Positions 62,190 to 64,000 of a stretch of DNA of 64,000 nucleotides are shown in pieces. This DNA comes from Sipunculus nudus. Its lineage: Eukaryota; Annelida; Sipuncula; Golfingiida; Sipunculidae. Positions within the stretch are counted from its first letter, which is position 1; the number at the start of each line of letters is the position of its first letter. Under the pieces are notes generated by a model. The model was not told the DNA's origin. It worked only from the letters and a program-made list of their open reading frames with translations, and ran no database searches. The stretch is from the NCBI GenBank assembly GCA_026874595.1, contig CM049316.1:42981695-43045694 (forward strand), given 5' to 3'. The translations under genes and the position numbers were made by a program.

Positions 62190-63230
62190 CACGCCTGTGA
62201 CGCTTTTCCAGGAGCCGCCTTGGGGATTTTCACTGGCCTGTTAAGACCGTGGTCACCGCGCATGTCCTGCCAAAAAGGCACTTCCTAACAATACGTGGTC
62301 ACGCGGGTCCACTATTATCCCCATTGATCCTTCATATCCATTGTATCGCCTCTAAAGAAATTTTCTCTCTCAAAAGGAAGTAAAGGTTTTTAATCCAAAG
62401 ACGACATGGCTCCGCTTTCAATGCGAGGGCTTTTCAGTTAGGCCAACACTGGCCACGGAGTCCAGTGATGTGACCACCGTTTGACACTTTTTTATGGGTT
62501 ACAGGTATGTTGATTTTTATACAATCAAAAATATATTTCCATGATAACCATGGTTTTAAAAGTTCGGCCAAGTCATGGGTTTTATGAAGTCTTATTTTCA
62601 AAAAGAAGCCCAACAACTTAATTATCATTCGGGTTCGGGGGGGGGGGGGGGGGGTTCGCATATATATGTTTATGTCCGTTGCCTGTAGGGACGGTGAAGC
62701 ATGGAAATATATCACCAGTACATCGGGGGGGGGGGGGGGGGGGGTCACATATATTTGTTAAGGTCCGTTGCCTGTAGGGACGGTAAAACATGAAAAAAAT
62801 ATCATCAGTACATCTGGGGGGGGGGGGGGGGGGGGGGTTCACATATATTTGTTAAGGTCTGTTGTCTGTAGGGACGGTGAAACATGCAAAAAATTCACCA
62901 ATACATCTTTAAATTGATAACAAACTAGAATCAGTAGTCAGGGAGTACAGACCTCCACAAAGATCTCCTTTAATATCAGTCATGTGTTCACGTGTATGCC
63001 TTTCACGTGGAACACTGTCATGCTTCAGTAACACGAGTTCACCTTGGGAGTGGCAGAACAAATAAGTACGAATGGGTGGCTTCAACACGGGGACAAAGGA
63101 AGGGTTTATTGTTATAATGGTTTATAAGAAAATATAGATAGTGGTGATTCTTATTACCTCCGAAATGAAATGGACTATTGATCTGTATTTATCCTAACCC
63201 TCTACAAATGTTCAGCAAAACATTTATCGC
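62190..63230 (+). repeat. Degenerate tandem duplication, unit 1, with poly-G insertion
   Basis: Matches 63230-63960 in order: CAGG-GCCGCCT-GG near 62210 (63245), GATAACCATGGTTTTAA at 62543 (63488), GGGGACAAAGGA at 63089 (63749) and CTCTACAAAT-TTCAGCAAAA near 63200 (63883). The offset changes from 945 to 660 across the poly-G array, so that array is an insertion of about 285 bases in this unit. Confidence 0.7.
62637..62910 (+). repeat. Three-unit minisatellite, each unit starting with an 18-22 base G run
   Basis: G runs at 62637-62654, 62725-62744 and 62816-62837 each precede CACATATATTTGTTAAGG or a close variant. CCGTTGCCTGTAGGGACGG, ACATG and CACCAGTACATC follow. The period is about 90 bases. 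Confidence 0.9.
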
Positions 63231-63960
63231 CTGTCACGCTTTTTCAGGTGGCGACCTGGAATCCCCACTGAATCCCATTTCAATTTTATCGACTGTTAAG
63301 GAATTTTACTCTGTCGAAAGGAAGTAAAGATTTTAAATTTAAGCGCGAAATACATTTCCACATGAACCTTTTAATAAGGAGCAGGTTTCCGTTGAGTGGA
63401 AAGAGAGAGCTGAGACCCTTTACACGATCACCGTTTTATAGGTTTTCAGGTATGTTGAATTTTATACACTCTTTAGTATCTTTCCACGATGACCGTGGTT
63501 TTAATAGTTCGGCCGATTTATGGGTTGTTGGAAAAAAAGTTTTTATTTTCAAAAGGAAGGCCTTGGGGGATAGCACACACTTCTAAGAGTCCTCAATCTC
63601 TTGTGGACGTTAAAACCCCCGCCAGAATCTACTAATCAGTCGTTCGTTCATACGTGCACAATTCATGTAAAACATTGTCATGGACCAGAAACACAAGTTT
63701 TCCAGGCGATTTGCAGAACAACTGCATACGAATTGGCGGCTTCTACTCGGGGACAAAGGAATAAACCCTTATAATTATTCCTTTGTGGAACTGTGATTAA
63801 GGTACTTAAGAAGAAAATATATAATGGTGATTTCGATAAACTCCAAAATGTAATGGATTGCGGATGCAGTTTTGCTCTACCCCTCTACAAATTTTCAGCA
63901 AAATCTGTATATTACATCTTGCGTTAATTTGCTGAAATACAATGCAAGGAACCAAGGCTG
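63231..63960 (+). repeat. Degenerate tandem duplication, unit 2
   Basis: Second copy of the 62.2-63.2 kb unit, without the poly-G array. It runs to the end of the window and may continue beyond it. ORFs inside are not conserved with unit 1. Confidence 0.65.
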
Positions 63961-64000
63961 AAGTGATTTCTTTGCTAAATGCTTTCATCGAAATAGATCA

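Noticed and set aside
62434-62842. Proline-rich ORFs on the minus strand
   Set aside because: Created by poly-G tracts read as Pro codons; not conserved in the other tandem unit.

Overview
The window looks like intergenic and intronic DNA from an animal nuclear genome, most probably a bivalve mollusc. It is AT-rich and has no operons or dense ORFs. It is full of (TA)n, (GT)n and (GA)n microsatellites and homopolymeric G or C tracts. Recognisable gene pieces are short exons with GT/AG borders. Several copies of a dispersed repeat are present whose ends read AGCTCACCTGA...GTCCGTCTGTCC and GTCAGCTGAGCG...CACTTGTT, a type I associate with molluscan genomes. The species call is inference; no marker gene settles it.

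Layout. 1-4.8 kb is mostly featureless AT-rich DNA with a G-rich palindromic array and a reversed SINE fragment. 4.8-8.4 kb and 12.7-18.4 kb are two diverged direct copies of one segment; the second copy carries a 5'-truncated LINE with a perfect 13-bp target duplication. 10-11 kb holds a perfect hairpin and a tRNA-derived SINE. 21.1-23.0 kb is a copy of the dispersed repeat split by an 845-bp hAT-like element. 23.8-26.7 kb is an alternating (higher-order) tandem repeat, followed by a decayed LINE reverse-transcriptase segment on the minus strand (26.7-27.5 kb). 28.2-31.1 kb holds the best gene: six minus-strand exons with matching phases encoding a PLAT domain followed by a C-terminal PAN/Apple domain. 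31.1-36.1 kb is a roughly 1.1-kb inverted repeat around a 2.7-kb spacer with another candidate exon. 36.5-37.9 kb is a candidate plus-strand gene 3' end with a 109-bp minisatellite in its last intron. 42.8-49.9 kb is a decayed tyrosine-recombinase (DIRS-like) element, followed by a candidate solo LTR (49.9-50.7 kb). 54.1-56.6 kb is bounded by hAT-like termini. 56.8-58.6 kb holds minus-strand exon remnants (PLAT-like and WSC-like) split by a pogo/Tigger-like element. 59.4-60.8 kb is a dispersed-repeat copy whose internal tandem units carry five perfect AGGTCAnnnTGACCT palindromes. 62.2-64 kb is a degenerate tandem duplication, one copy interrupted by a poly-G minisatellite.

The protein-coding content seems to belong to secreted or membrane proteins built from PLAT, PAN/Apple and WSC-type modules. 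Copies sit on both sides of the inverted repeat and at 5, 13 and 57 kb, which suggests a local gene family remodelled by duplication and transposon insertion. All domain calls were made by eye from motifs; no database search was possible.
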